Source: Furcasterigmium furcatum (lineage: Eukaryota; Ascomycota; Sordariomycetes; Glomerellales; Plectosphaerellaceae). From it: DNA of 64,000 nt. The notes beneath the pieces were generated by a model. It did no database searches, was not told the DNA's origin, and saw only the letters and a program-made list of their open reading frames with translations. A program made the translations under genes and the position numbers. The stretch's first letter is position 1. Every line of letters starts with the position of its first letter. Shown in pieces: positions 43,364 through 53,464 of this stretch. Location of the stretch: contig BCIA01000003.1 in the NCBI GenBank assembly GCA_001599815.1, positions 1,116,001 through 1,180,000 on the forward strand, in the 5' to 3' direction.

Positions 43364-44428
43364 TTAATACGTAGCCGTCAGCCTCTGCACCAGATAATCC
43401 CCGCTGTTGATCCCCTCGTACTTCTTCTCCCCCTCGGTGGCGTACGTCCCCGGCAGCGCCTCGATGTGGCTCTTGTAGTTCGGGTTGCAGAAGTACGCGA
43501 TGCTGTACCGCGCCGGGTACTCGACGCCGCCGCCCTCGCCCCTCCGCCCCGGCGGCTCGACGACGCGGTGCACCGTGCTCTTGATCGTGTCGTTGCTCCA
43601 CCTCGCCAGCAGGTCGCCTGCGTTGACCACCACCGTGCCCTCGATGGGCGTCGCGTCGACGAACGCCCCGCCAGGGCTGCGCACCTGCAGCCCGCCGCGC
43701 GCGTCCTGGAACAGCAGCGTGATGGACCCGTAGTCGCTGTGCTCGCCCGCGCGGACCTGGCCCGGGTTGACCTTGAACACCTCCGGGTCGACGGGGGGGT
43801 AGTGCAGCAGGCGGAGGGTGTTGTCGCCGTCGTCGGTGAAGCCGTCGAAGAAGGCCTCGTCGAGCCCCATGCCGACGGCGATGGCGCGCATGACCTCAGT
43901 GTGCATGGCCTTGCAGCGGGCGTGGAAGTCGAGCATGACGGGCTTGAAGCCGGGGACCCCGTCGTCGGACGCGGGCCACTGGTTCGGGTGGTCGGGAACG
44001 CCCTCGCGGCCGATCTCGAAGGTCTCCTTGAGGTCGGGGGCGGCGGCGCGGATGGCCTCGATCTGGGTGACGTCGGTGAGCTGTGTGACCTTCTCGCGGC
44101 CGGGGGCGGAATAGCCGCGGTTCGCCTGGGGGGTTGTCCAGCCGAGGGCGAGCTTTGCATCCGTGGGCTGGGCAAAGAAGGAGGCGGAGGTCGCAAAGGT
44201 CTTGGCGAGGGTCTGGGGGTCGATGGTGTGGTTCTTGAGGTAGACGAAGCCGGCCGTCTGGAAGCCGTGAAGCATCTGCTTCGCGGTCTCCTTGCGCTGG
44301 GTGGCGTCGCCGTTGAGGAAGGCGGAGAAGTCGATGAGCTGCGGGTGTTAGTCTTGGAGGTGATGGGAGTGGTGGAGGATTCTCACGGGGATGACGAGGC
44401 CTTCCTGGCTCACTGCGGCGGCGGCCAT
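43364..44428 (-). CDS. T7H: Thymine 7-hydroxylase (thymine dioxygenase, 2OG/Fe(II))
   Basis: Exons 44428-44387 (14 codons) and 44338-43364, with a 48-nt intron, give 338 aa. The product closely matches the remembered Neurospora thymine 7-hydroxylase pattern, including QEGLVIP|LIDFSAFL at the start, WTTPQANRGYSAPGREKVTQ, and ARWSNDTIKSTVHRVVEPP. Iron ligands are His214, Asp216 and His271, and the 2-oxoglutarate-binding Arg is in ARYSIAYFCNPN. The enzyme oxidises thymine in three steps to 5-hydroxymethyluracil, 5-formyluracil and uracil-5-carboxylate in the cytosol. It is head-to-head with a gene for the decarboxylase that takes the next step, across 1.1 kb containing GATAAG sites and a repeated 16-mer, implying joint control in pyrimidine salvage. 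Confidence 0.94.
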
Positions 44429-44801
44429 GATGTTGGTTTTTCAGAGATCACTTGAGCAATCTCACACTTGGACTTCTCTGGGATATGTTGAGGTATGTGG
44501 TGATGCTGTCTGTCACGCGGCAGTCTGTTTGACCTGAGTTGAGACGTACGGCAGTGTGTTAGCCACAGCCTCGCGCGAGGGATATGAGCACTCCGCAAAC
44601 AAGAGGAGAAGAGTTGAAGCTGTCCAGCCGTGACAAACAAAAAGAGGTCATCTCTCAGCTGAGGTCTTCAGCCGTGATTCCGGGTTGGTCAAGCTGTCTC
44701 ACAGGCCAGAGTTGACCCCGCCCCCAACTGATAAGAGGCCCGTTGCACCTCCTCCAGAACAGGCAATGCTCCGGAAAGGGTCGTACTGCAGCGTCTGGGA
44801 G

Positions 44802-44817
44802 AGATAACGGCGGGGTA
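44802..44817 (+). repeat. 16-nt element AGATAACGGCGGGGTA, copy 1
   Basis: Identical to 45355-45370 and in the same orientation. This copy lies 374 nt upstream of the T7H start codon. It contains GATAA followed by CGGCGGGG, suggesting a composite regulator site. Confidence 0.6.
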
Positions 44818-45333
44818 CCGAACGCGGGGAACGCCTGATCCCGCCACTGATATCATCGTACGGCCTCTGATGGCATACGACCACCTTCTGTGGCGGCGTG
44901 CTCCGATGGACGTGTTTGCGACTCCTGGGGCGGTTGACCCCCGTTGACCCCTTGCGTTGACTGGGCCGGAGGCTCGCTTCTGTCTGGTGAGTCGCGTGCC
45001 GGGTCGCGTGCTTGAGAGATTCCGGAGAGAAACCGAGATTGAGTAGACAAGCTGAGATAGTACGAAGTCCTCGATCTAGGTGCTCGGCCTCAAGATGTAG
45101 CTCAACTCCATATGGTGGAACTGCAGAGGCGAATTGCCCACCCGTCCGATGGCCTAGACAACAGGCAAACCCACTCGTCCACGGAGAAGCGCCCTTCAAA
45201 CGGATCGAAATCGGCCGAAGAATCAGCGGGAGTCGCGCCCGCCGGCCAAATCCAAGAACCCCCGACAGGGGACACGCTGGGACGGAGAGAGGCGTGTCTT
45301 CGCAGCTGCTGTGTTGGGTTAAAAGGAGGTGCT

Positions 45334-45344
45334 GATAAGATAAG
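45334..45344 (+). promoter_or_regulatory. Tandem GATAAG sites
   Basis: GATAAGATAAG gives two overlapping GATA-factor core sites about 220 nt upstream of the iso-orotate decarboxylase start, just before the second 16-nt element. Fungal nitrogen regulators of the NIT2/AreA type prefer closely spaced pairs of this core. Confidence 0.45.
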
Positions 45345-45354
45345 GCCGATGGCA

Positions 45355-45370
45355 AGATAACGGCGGGGTA
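45355..45370 (+). repeat. 16-nt element AGATAACGGCGGGGTA, copy 2
   Basis: Exact second copy of the element at 44802-44817, 195 nt upstream of the iso-orotate decarboxylase start. An ambiguous base (n) follows four bases later at 45374. Confidence 0.6.
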
Positions 45371-45564
45371 AAANAACCCCTCGATCCTCGTGCAGCACCA
45401 AGCTCGGGAGTCGCCAGGGGAGGAGATGCCGTCGTAGATTCTCAACCCTATTTGTCGTTCACAAGTTGTCTCGGGGTCTGAAACCAGGGACCAAGCGAGA
45501 CTTGACGACAATTCTCACTCGTTTTTGTTCCCAAGTCAGCAGCCTCACCTGACATCTGCCCATC

Positions 45565-46698
45565 ATGGCATCAACCAAGCCGAGGATCGTGGACATCCAC
45601 ACTCACATGTACCCTCCCTCCTACGTCGACATCCTCAAAGCCCGCACCAAGCTGCCCCTCGTGAGGACCTTCCCGCAGGCCTCTGACCCGCGCCTCATCC
45701 TCCTGGAAGCAGAGCAGCAGGCCCTCGACGAGGCAACAGCCGACCCAACCGCCAAGCCCCCCGGACGACCTCTGACCAGCCACTATGCCTCCATCACGCA
45801 GAAACTGCACTTCATGGACACCCACAGCATCGACATCTCAGTCGTCAGCCTGGCAAACCCGTGGCTCGACTTCGTCGACCCCGCCGAGGCGGGCAGCCTG
45901 GCAAAGCAGGTCAACGAGGAGTTCGAGCAGATGTGCGTCGACAACCCGGGGCGGCTGTTCTTCTTCGCCACGCTGCCGCTGACCGCACCGCGGGACGAGG
46001 TATTGCAGGCCGTGAGCCACGTCAGGGGCCTGAAGCACTGCAGGGGCGCCATCTTGGGGACGTCGGGCCTGGGCAAGGGCCTCGACGACCCGGAGCTGCT
46101 GCCCATCCTCGAGGCCGTGGCCGCCGCGGAGCTGACCATCTTCCTGCACCCGCACTACGGTCTGCCGAACGAGGTATGGGGACCACGGGCGAGCGCGGAG
46201 TACGGCCACGTGCTGCCCCTGGCGCTGGGCTTCCCGATGGAGACGACCATCGCCGTGGCGAGGATGTACCTCGCCGGGGTCTTCGATGCCGTGCCTGGGC
46301 TGAGGATGCTGCTGGCGCATAGCGGCGGGACGTTGCCGTTCCTCGCCGGGCGGATCGAGAGCTGCATCATTCACGACGGCCAGCTGGTGCGCGAGGGGCG
46401 GGCTGGCAAGGGCAGGAGGACCATCTGGGACGTGCTGAAGGAGCAGGTGTATCTGGATGCGGTGATCTACTCCGAGGTCGGGCTCAAGGCCGCCATTGAC
46501 GCCGCCGGGAGCGCGGACCGGCTCATGTTTGGGACCGATCACCCTTTCTTCCCGCCCCTGGAGACGGACGAGCAGGGAGAATGGGAGAGCGTCGGCCTGA
46601 ACGCCGAGGCTGTCGACAAGGCCGTTGGAAAGGGGTCGACGCAGGCCGCGGGTATCATGGGCGACAACGCCATCCGGGTCCTGCGTTTGCAGGTGTAG
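45565..46698 (+). CDS. IDCase: Iso-orotate (uracil-5-carboxylate) decarboxylase
   Basis: Single-exon 377-aa amidohydrolase-superfamily protein of the ACMSD-like decarboxylase branch. It matches the pattern I recall for the structurally characterised Cordyceps and Metarhizium iso-orotate decarboxylases: VDIHTHMYPPSY at the start, LHPHYGLPNEVWGPR, LALGFPMETTIAVARMYLAG, AHSGGTLPFLAGRIESC and FGTDHPFFPP. Zinc ligands are His12, His14, His195 and Asp325. The enzyme removes CO2 from uracil-5-carboxylate to give uracil, the last step of fungal thymine salvage, acting in the cytosol. It is divergent from T7H, which makes its substrate. GATA sites and the shared 16-nt element in the common promoter suggest co-regulation. 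Confidence 0.94.
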   Translation: MASTKPRIVDIHTHMYPPSYVDILKARTKLPLVRTFPQASDPRLILLEAEQQALDEATADPTAKPPGRPLTSHYASITQKLHFMDTHSIDISVVSLANPWLDFVDPAEAGSLAKQVNEEFEQMCVDNPGRLFFFATLPLTAPRDEVLQAVSHVRGLKHCRGAILGTSGLGKGLDDPELLPILEAVAAAELTIFLHPHYGLPNEVWGPRASAEYGHVLPLALGFPMETTIAVARMYLAGVFDAVPGLRMLLAHSGGTLPFLAGRIESCIIHDGQLVREGRAGKGRRTIWDVLKEQVYLDAVIYSEVGLKAAIDAAGSADRLMFGTDHPFFPPLETDEQGEWESVGLNAEAVDKAVGKGSTQAAGIMGDNAIRVLRLQV

Positions 46699-47012
46699 CC
46701 ACTGGCCGGTAGAATAGCATCAATCATGGGTTGCAATGAGAATAGCAGAAGGTCGGAGAGAGTCAAAAGACAGTCAAAAGAGGCAAGTCTCGATAAGTGG
46801 GTCGAATTGTACAATTGGCCAATGATGTCGCCGGAATGGCAGAAAGGTACGTACCTTTCGACCGTGATGGATCCTTTTGAAGGGACTTCAACACTCCAAA
46901 TTCATCACACTTACAACAACAACTCGCACTCATCGAATCAAGGCCACGCTTCACCTTATTCACAGCCCGTTACCATAATCAAATTGGACCGAGACGGGAC
47001 TTTCGGAGTGCA
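46699..47012. other. Spacer and upstream region of PUS7
   Basis: About 310 nt between IDCase stop and the PUS7 start; holds the former's 3' UTR and the latter's promoter. No gene is seen. Confidence 0.4.
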
Positions 47013-49341
47013 ATGGCAACAACGAACCGCCCTGCCCCAGGTGGTCGCATCGACAAGACCCTGGGCATCACAGAGCGGATCGCGCCGCCGATGCGAGGAT
47101 GGACCGGTGAGCTTCGTGTCAGGCAAGTTTTCCTCTTCTGCTCATTATATGCAATCTCGTCTGACCATTCATAGATACACCGACTTCCAAGTCAACGAGA
47201 TCAGCAAGGATGGGACCGTCGTGCATCTTCAAGAAACCAAGCTGCCGTCCTCAGACAGGGCAACGCCAGGTGCACTGACGGGCGACGTGAGGGAGCCGAA
47301 GGACACCAATGGCGGCTCTGCAGCAAAAGAGACCAAGCCTCAAAACGATGAAGCACGTGAGGAGGCCGAGAAGGCCCAGGAGAAGCCGGAGCCCCCGCCA
47401 GAAGTGTCCGCCGAGAACATCAAGATCCTGTCCGACCTCGCCAACGAGGATTTCACCAAGGAGGTCATCGCCATCTACCAGGCCGCCGCCACGAGACAGC
47501 CCATCCCCGTGCCCGCCAGGTCTCCTGTCATCGAGGACAAGGACCAACGCAGCCAGGTCCACCAGCAGGTCCGCCGCATCTTCCGCGGCATGGTCGACAC
47601 CACCACAGACCAGTCCGACGCCGGCTCCGTCATCGTCGCGGCCGGTCGACCTCCCCGGCCGACCAAAGACTACCACAAGCAGAACCGGACCAAGTCCAAC
47701 CGCCGCGGCCAAGGCACGGGCAAGCTCGAGGTGACCGGTGAGGGAGAGTACCTGCATTTCACCGTCTACAAGGAGAACCGAGACACCATGGACGCCGCGC
47801 ACCAGCTCTCCCGCGCCCTCAGGACCAAGCCCCAGGGCTTCGCGTTCGCCGGCAACAAGGACCGCCGCGCAGCCACGGCACAACGCTTCTCCGTCAGAGG
47901 TCTCAAGGTCGAGGCGGTGCTGGGCGCCAACCCGCGCATGCACGGCGTCGTCACCGGCGACTACCGCTACGAGACCTCCCCCCTCTACCTCGGCGCCCTC
48001 CAGGGCAACGAGTTCGTCATCACCCTCAAGAACTGCGACCTCAACGACGCCTCCGACACCCTCTCCCCCTCCGAGCGCGAGGCCGCCATACGCGCCTGCG
48101 CCGAGCAGGGCCTCGAGAGTATGGTCACCCGCGGCTGGCTCAACTACTACGGCCACCAGCGCTTCGGCACCCACGCGGTCGGCACCCACGACGTCGGCCG
48201 CCTCATCCTCCAGGGCGACTACGAGGGCGCAGTCAACGCCATCCTCGCCTACGACGCGGCCGCCGCCCAGCGCGCCGTCGACGGCGAGATCCCCCCCGAG
48301 CCCCACGCCCGCGACGAGCTCAACCGCCACCGCGCCTGCATGCTCTTCCGCGACGGCTCCTCCGCCGACGATGCCCTCAAGTACCTCCCCCGCCGCTTCG
48401 CCGCCGAGGCCGCCATCATCCGCCACCTCGGCCGCGAGCCCGCCGGCGGCGCCGACCCCTCCTCCGTCCGCCGCAACTTCCAGGGCGCCCTCCTCGCCAT
48501 CCCCCGCACCCTGCGCATGATCTACCTCCACGCCTACCAGTCCTACATCTGGAACCACGCCGCCTCCCACCGCTGGGCCCTCCACGGCGCGCAGGTCGTC
48601 GCAGGCGACCTCGTCCTCGACGCGGCACCGTCGTCCACCTCCAAGCCCGACGACCAGCCCGCCGAGGCAGCAGACCCCTCCGAAGACGACCCCTCCGCGA
48701 CGGCCCGCCCCCTCTCCGCCGACGAGGCCGCCTCCGGCTCCCACTCGATCCACGACGTCGTCCTCCCCACCCCCGGCCACAGTGTCCTCTACCCCGCCAA
48801 CGACACCGGCGAATTCTACGCCTCCTTCATGGGCCTCCCCGCCAACGGTGCCCTCGACCCCGCCGACATGTCCCGGTCCCAGCGCGACTTCAGCCTGCCG
48901 GGGAACTACCGCACCCTGACCGCGCGCTTCGTCGGTGCCGCGCCGCCCCGCGTCGACGTGCGGCGCTACGCCCGCGACGAGGAGCAGATGCACCCCACCG
49001 ACCTGGACAGGGTGCGCGAGGCCCTCCGCGCGCGCGCCGCCGGCGGCGCCGGCGGGAAGCGGAAGAGGGAGGACGCCGAGGAGGACGCCGAGGGCGAGGG
49101 GAAGAAGGCCAAGACCGAGGGCGGCGAGGCTGCCGAGGCGGTGCCGGACGCGTCGGCTGAGAAGACAGTGGAGGACGCGAAGCCGAGCGCGGCCCAGAAG
49201 AACGGAGAGGCGGAAGAGGCCAAGGATAAGGTGGCCGTTATCGTTCACTTCCAGCTCGGCAAGAGCGCGTATGCCACGGTTGCGCTGCGGGAGTTGATGG
49301 GGACGCCGGCCGAGGCCGAGGGGGAGGAAGTTGAGGCTTAG
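47013..49341 (+). CDS. PUS7: tRNA/mRNA pseudouridine synthase Pus7 (TruD family)
   Basis: Exons 47013-47122 and 47175-49341 give 758 aa. The 52-nt intron begins CAG|GCAAGT, a GC-AG intron; nearby GT donors fail to restore frame. Splicing yields GWTGELRVR|YTDFQVNEI, matching the TruD family's conserved opening. The catalytic motif GNKDRRA carries the nucleophile Asp266, with the GFAFAGNKD context characteristic of TruD/Pus7. LNYYGHQRFG, then RTLRMIYLHAYQSYIWN, are further family blocks. Acidic, Glu/Lys/Ala-rich insertions at about residues 80-110, 530-560 and near the C-terminus are eukaryote-specific. Pus7 converts U to pseudouridine in tRNAs (position 13, pre-tRNA-Tyr 35), U2 snRNA and mRNAs, in nucleus and cytoplasm. 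The upstream ATGs at about 46726 are out of frame with this exon 1. Confidence 0.93.
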
Positions 49342-49840
49342 GATCTATGGCTGATACCCTTGGGCTGGATGGAAATGTCAACGAAATGTAGAGGAAAAGT
49401 TTCACGCACTGGAGAACAAGACAAATCACGCGACAATGTTCACACCTCTCTCAGAAGAAACTCCGTGTTGCTATCGTATCTCGATGATATGGTTCGCTTG
49501 CTGCAGCATAATGTTTACGTCCCATCCATCACATCGGGATCTCATGCCTCAATGTAATCCACACACGACTTTCCTGCGGTAGCCAATGTCAGACTGAAGG
49601 CCAACGGAGCCGCCGATATGAGAGTTCGGGACGCGGACAATCCAGTGTCCTTCCCGGCCAGAGCCCTCCAAGACTCAAGTAAATAAATGTAAAGGTCCAT
49701 TCCCAGTAAGGTAGGAAATAGCACCCAGAGACTGCCGTCGCAGGGCAATATGCATCTCATGATGGTGTCATGCATGGTGTTGATAGATAGGTATTGTAGA
49801 AATCCGCCATTTTTGGTATTCGTTGTCGTCAGCTGGGCAT
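49342..49840. other. Intergenic region between convergent PUS7 and MKK1
   Basis: About 500 nt holding the two 3' UTRs. No gene or structural element is supported. Confidence 0.4.
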
Positions 49841-51610
49841 TTACTCGGCAGGCTTGCTTGCGCCCTTGTCGTCCCAGCCCCAGACCTGCGCCAGGTACTT
49901 GGGCATGTTGACTCGCTTGGTCTTCATCTCGGCCATCCAGGGGTGTTCGAGCATACGCCAGGGGCTGGCCCTGCGGGAAGGTTCTTTCTCCAGGCTAAGT
50001 AATCATGTGTCAGTGCCCACGCATATTCAACTGAGACGGAGCTCGACATACCAGCACTCGATGAAATATTTGAAGTTGTCGCTCCAGAAGATGTTTGCAT
50101 CCGGCTCGTCCTTCAGCTTGGGGATCGGTTGCCGCACAATGTAGGTCAACAAATCGATGAGCCCTGCCCGGGGCTGCATCTCTGTGCCGTCAGCAGGGAA
50201 GGGGAAGCGATGCTGGGCCACCTCGAGCAGTGTGACGCCGGTGGACCAGACGTCCGAGGTAATGGTGTAGCTCTGGCCGGTGATACGTTCAGGAGCCATG
50301 TAATAGCTGGTGCCGATGAACGTGTTGGCCTCGCCCTTAGTGCCGAAATCGCCAGACACGCCAAAGTCGCAGAGCTTGACCTCGCCGGTTCGGCAGAGCA
50401 AAATGTTGGAGGGCTTGATGTCACGATGGATGATGCGCCGGCCGTGGAGATAGGTCAGGCCCTGGAGGACGCCCTCGGAGATCTTGCCGAGCACCTTCTC
50501 GCCGGTTCGGCCTCCGAGCTTCTTGACCTCTTTGTAAATGCTGTCGAGTGAACCGCCCTCGCAAAACTCCATGGCGATGGAGATGGTCGATGTCGAGGCG
50601 TCGACAAAAGCGCCGTAGTATCGGCAGATGTGTTCCGAGGCGCAGTCTTTGTTGAAGTTAAGTTCTCGGACGATCTGCTTCTTGACATCTGGGTCGGGGT
50701 TCGTCGTGATAACCTAGTCAAGTCAGTCTATCTGATCAGACGCAGTCAGCAAGTCACTCCAGCGTACCTTCAACGCAAAAACAGTCTTCCCGCTCTTGAG
50801 CTTGGCCTTGGTGACAGCACCGCCAGCGCCTTCACCGAGGTTGCCCAGCTCCACGATCCGAGACTCCAAGCTGGCAATTCTCCAGCCCTCGTCGTCAAGG
50901 TCCTCAACATCGAGGGTGCGTGCCTTCTCGAGACTGAGCTTGTCAAATGCCTCGAGCCCTTGCAGGCTGCCGTCTCTTTCCATGCCGAGGCCGCCCTCAC
51001 TTCTCTCTGAATAAAGCGAGCCGACCGCGGACACGGGGTCGGGTGTGCCCTGGTGCCTGCCACCGCCGATTCCATACTGCGAGGCGAAAGAAAGCGTAGA
51101 GTATTGAGATCCGGCAGAGGTAGGGTTGCTTGCCCGTCCGTCGAGGGGCCCAAAGCTTCCCGATCGAGAGTGGGCGGCGCTGCTTTCGCTTCCACCGCTT
51201 GCAGACTGCCCCTGTACGATGCCAGTGTTCAACCGCGGGGGCTGTTGTTCATACGACACCCCCTGGGTGGTTCCCATGGGCGTAGAGAGAGCGAGTTGCA
51301 GCGTGGGTAGAGCCGGTCGAGAAGGAGCAGGCTGGGTGCCGAGGGCTTTCGCGTTCGGCGAGGGGGGGATCGAGAGTCCCAATCTCGGGGTGCGGGCACC
51401 ACTGTTGCCTCTGGCGCCGCCGCCCAGTGCAGGGCGGAGGAGGGGAGCCGGTGCATTCATTGTCGGAATATTGCCCGGAGGAGCTGGCGATGACAGAGTA
51501 GGGACCTGTGGAATATCGGTTAGTCGAGAGACTGCAGGGTAGTGCTTTGGGTTCCATACTGTTGGTGGCGTGGAGTCCACGGTAGGCAGTTGTGGTCTCT
51601 GGTCGGCCAT
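49841..51610 (-). CDS. MKK1: MAP kinase kinase of the cell wall integrity pathway (MKK1/2 type)
   Basis: Exons 51610-50768, 50713-50052 and 49994-49841, with introns of 54 and 57 nt, give 552 aa. The N-terminal 230 residues are Pro/Ser-rich regulatory sequence including RSGSFGPLDGRASNPTSAGS and YSTLSFASQYGIGGG, features of filamentous-fungal Mkk1. The kinase domain follows: GEGAGGAV glycine loop, catalytic Lys281 (FALK at the exon 1 end), HRDIKPSN with Asp379, DFG at 397-399, and activation loop SGDFGTKGEANTFIGTSYYMAPER. The last exon ends WRMLEHPWMAEMK and VWGWDD, typical of this class. It phosphorylates the Slt2/Mps1-type MAPK after activation by Bck1, controlling cell-wall stress response and infection structures. 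It acts in the cytosol. Confidence 0.94.
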
Positions 51611-53464
51611 GGTGTTGTGTTTCGAGGGAAGAAGCCCTCAAAGAACGGAATATATGAGGGTGGTTTTCTGTGCCGTCCGACTACGTCAGGACGAGGGGTG
51701 CCGATGCCACAGTCCAACAAAGGACCAGCGGCAGGATGTGTACCACGAGGGCAGATCGCCGAGGTCAGACAGCTCCCCGAACCGGGCTGAGTCGGTGTAT
51801 GCGGGGGCTGCTACGCTCTTGGTGAGTCAGGATACGGTCAGGCTGGATCTGCGGTGGCACAAGGCACGAAAGAGGCGGCGGTTTGCTTCGATTGAAATGG
51901 CGGCGGCGGGCGAAAGCGAGCGGAGTGGCGCCAGTCGAGCTGCTGCGGCAATATGCGGGCAAGGAACGTCGTCTTCCCCGAGAACGACAGCGCGAGAGAC
52001 CGAGCTACCGGGCTGAAAGCGAGCGAGGGCAAGGTCTGCGGGTGGTTGTGCGAGCTTGGTCGAGCAGGTTGCGTTGGGCGCGTGAGGCGGGCGTGGTGTG
52101 TGAAGGGGAAGAAGCAGCTCAGGTCAGGGAGCAGGGTCGAAGAGGGAATCGGAACCAAGATGGATGGACCTGATGGATGGATGGGGCCAAGAGGCGGGGG
52201 AGGAGAACGGGGCCAAGTCCCACCGCCGGGGCACTCCTTCCCGCGCCTTTGCCTCCAAGGTTGGGCTTAGCCGATCCAACGACAGCGGGCAGTGGGTGGC
52301 CCTGGGCGCTAAGATGCCCCTGGACGCCCCTAGGACTTTTGGTGGTGCAGGTACCTGAAGGGCCGACCTGAGCCCATCCATCCAACTCCGGGTGATACCT
52401 TAACCCGACTGATCATGTTAGGTAGGTTGGGGGCCACGGCCAGAACGTCACGGCCAATGACGGACGCGGTCTCGAGGCGTCGTCAGTGTTCGAGGAGCAC
52501 CAGTGACGAGTGAAAACGGACGATTATGCATTATGCAACCCAACTACTCCTCTGCTTCTGCTTGGACTTGGGCATTCGACAGCACTTTCATCTCCCGCCC
52601 GGGGCCACCGGCAGTCCTCCAAGACAAGCAGACGCGTCTCTGCAGCGTCACTGGTGGACGTCGACTGTGACCAGGCACATGCGGCATTAGCTGCCCAGAC
52701 CCTCGGAAGGGCACACTTGGCCGGCCTGGCGCTCGAGAGGTCAGATGGCATGTGTGTGGTGGATGGCGGCCGATCTGCCCATGAATCTCCTCGCGTCGGG
52801 ACCAGTCGCCTTCTGCCACGACCATCCCAAGGAGGCAACTTGAAGCCGGGCTGCTAATAAGCAGCCTGCCTCCGCCAGCCCTACGGCACTTGTGGTCGCT
52901 CGGCAGGCTGAGTGAGGTCAGACTCGCCCACCCGCATCTGCATGTCCTGGCCTGGCAGGAGGATGAGACACTCGTCATGGTGCGGCGCTGGCCGAGGAGG
53001 TTTGCCTCGTGTCCCGCATCCTCAGCGGCCCCATTGCCTGGTCGGTCCCATGTGTGACGAGAGGTGAAAGACGGGAGCTCTCGCAGATCGAGCAGCCCGT
53101 CAACCAACGGGAGGAAGCCCGAAGCTTTCCCAAGCGCGCGTTTGCCCTGCTGGAGCCAAAAGGTGATGAGCACAGCAGACACCTTCTGATTGGCCGCATG
53201 TCGCATTCATCTGACGTGCGACCCTTGAACATCAGACTGATGATCATTGGCGGGTCTCGATCTGAGACTGTGGTGTGGGTCGGGCGATGCTCTTATCGCT
53301 ATCGCCAGCTCGCTATCTTATCGGCTCTGTAAATTTTTGGAGCTGGTCGAAAAAGTCACGATCAGCTCCGCACACTGGGGACGACGACGCAGACAGAACC
53401 GCACCCGGCAGCAGAACTTGCCCACTTTCTCTCTAATCTGCCTGCTTGGATAGGTAGTCACAGC
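51611..53464. other. Intergenic region between the divergent MKK1 and DBP8 genes
   Basis: 1.85 kb shared upstream region. A GATGGATGGATG run lies near 52160-52182. Open frames here (52544-53206 minus and others) show no recognisable family. Confidence 0.45.

Larger units (their letters stand above)
44429..45564. promoter_or_regulatory. Bidirectional promoter of the thymine-to-uracil gene pair
   Basis: This 1136-nt stretch separates the T7H and iso-orotate decarboxylase start codons. It contains GATAAG at 44730-44735 and two overlapping GATAAG motifs at 45334-45344, candidate sites for NIT2/AreA-type GATA regulators of nitrogen use. It also has two copies of an identical 16-nt element. A long minus-strand open frame (44699-45511) is interrupted by an ambiguous base at 45374 and has no family resemblance, so I do not call it a gene. 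Confidence 0.55.

Noticed and set aside
44699..45511. A 270-codon minus-strand frame between T7H and IDCase
   Set aside because: It lies inside a bidirectional promoter, contains an ambiguous base, and has no resemblance to a family.
46726..47012. Upstream ATG that would lengthen PUS7 with no intron
   Set aside because: The extension has no family similarity, whereas ATG 47013 plus a GC-AG intron restores the conserved TruD N-terminus.
47251..49248. A 665-codon open frame on the minus strand opposite PUS7
   Set aside because: It is a mirror of strong GC third-position bias in the real gene; the translation is a Gly/Val/Leu-rich repetitive sequence with no family resemblance.
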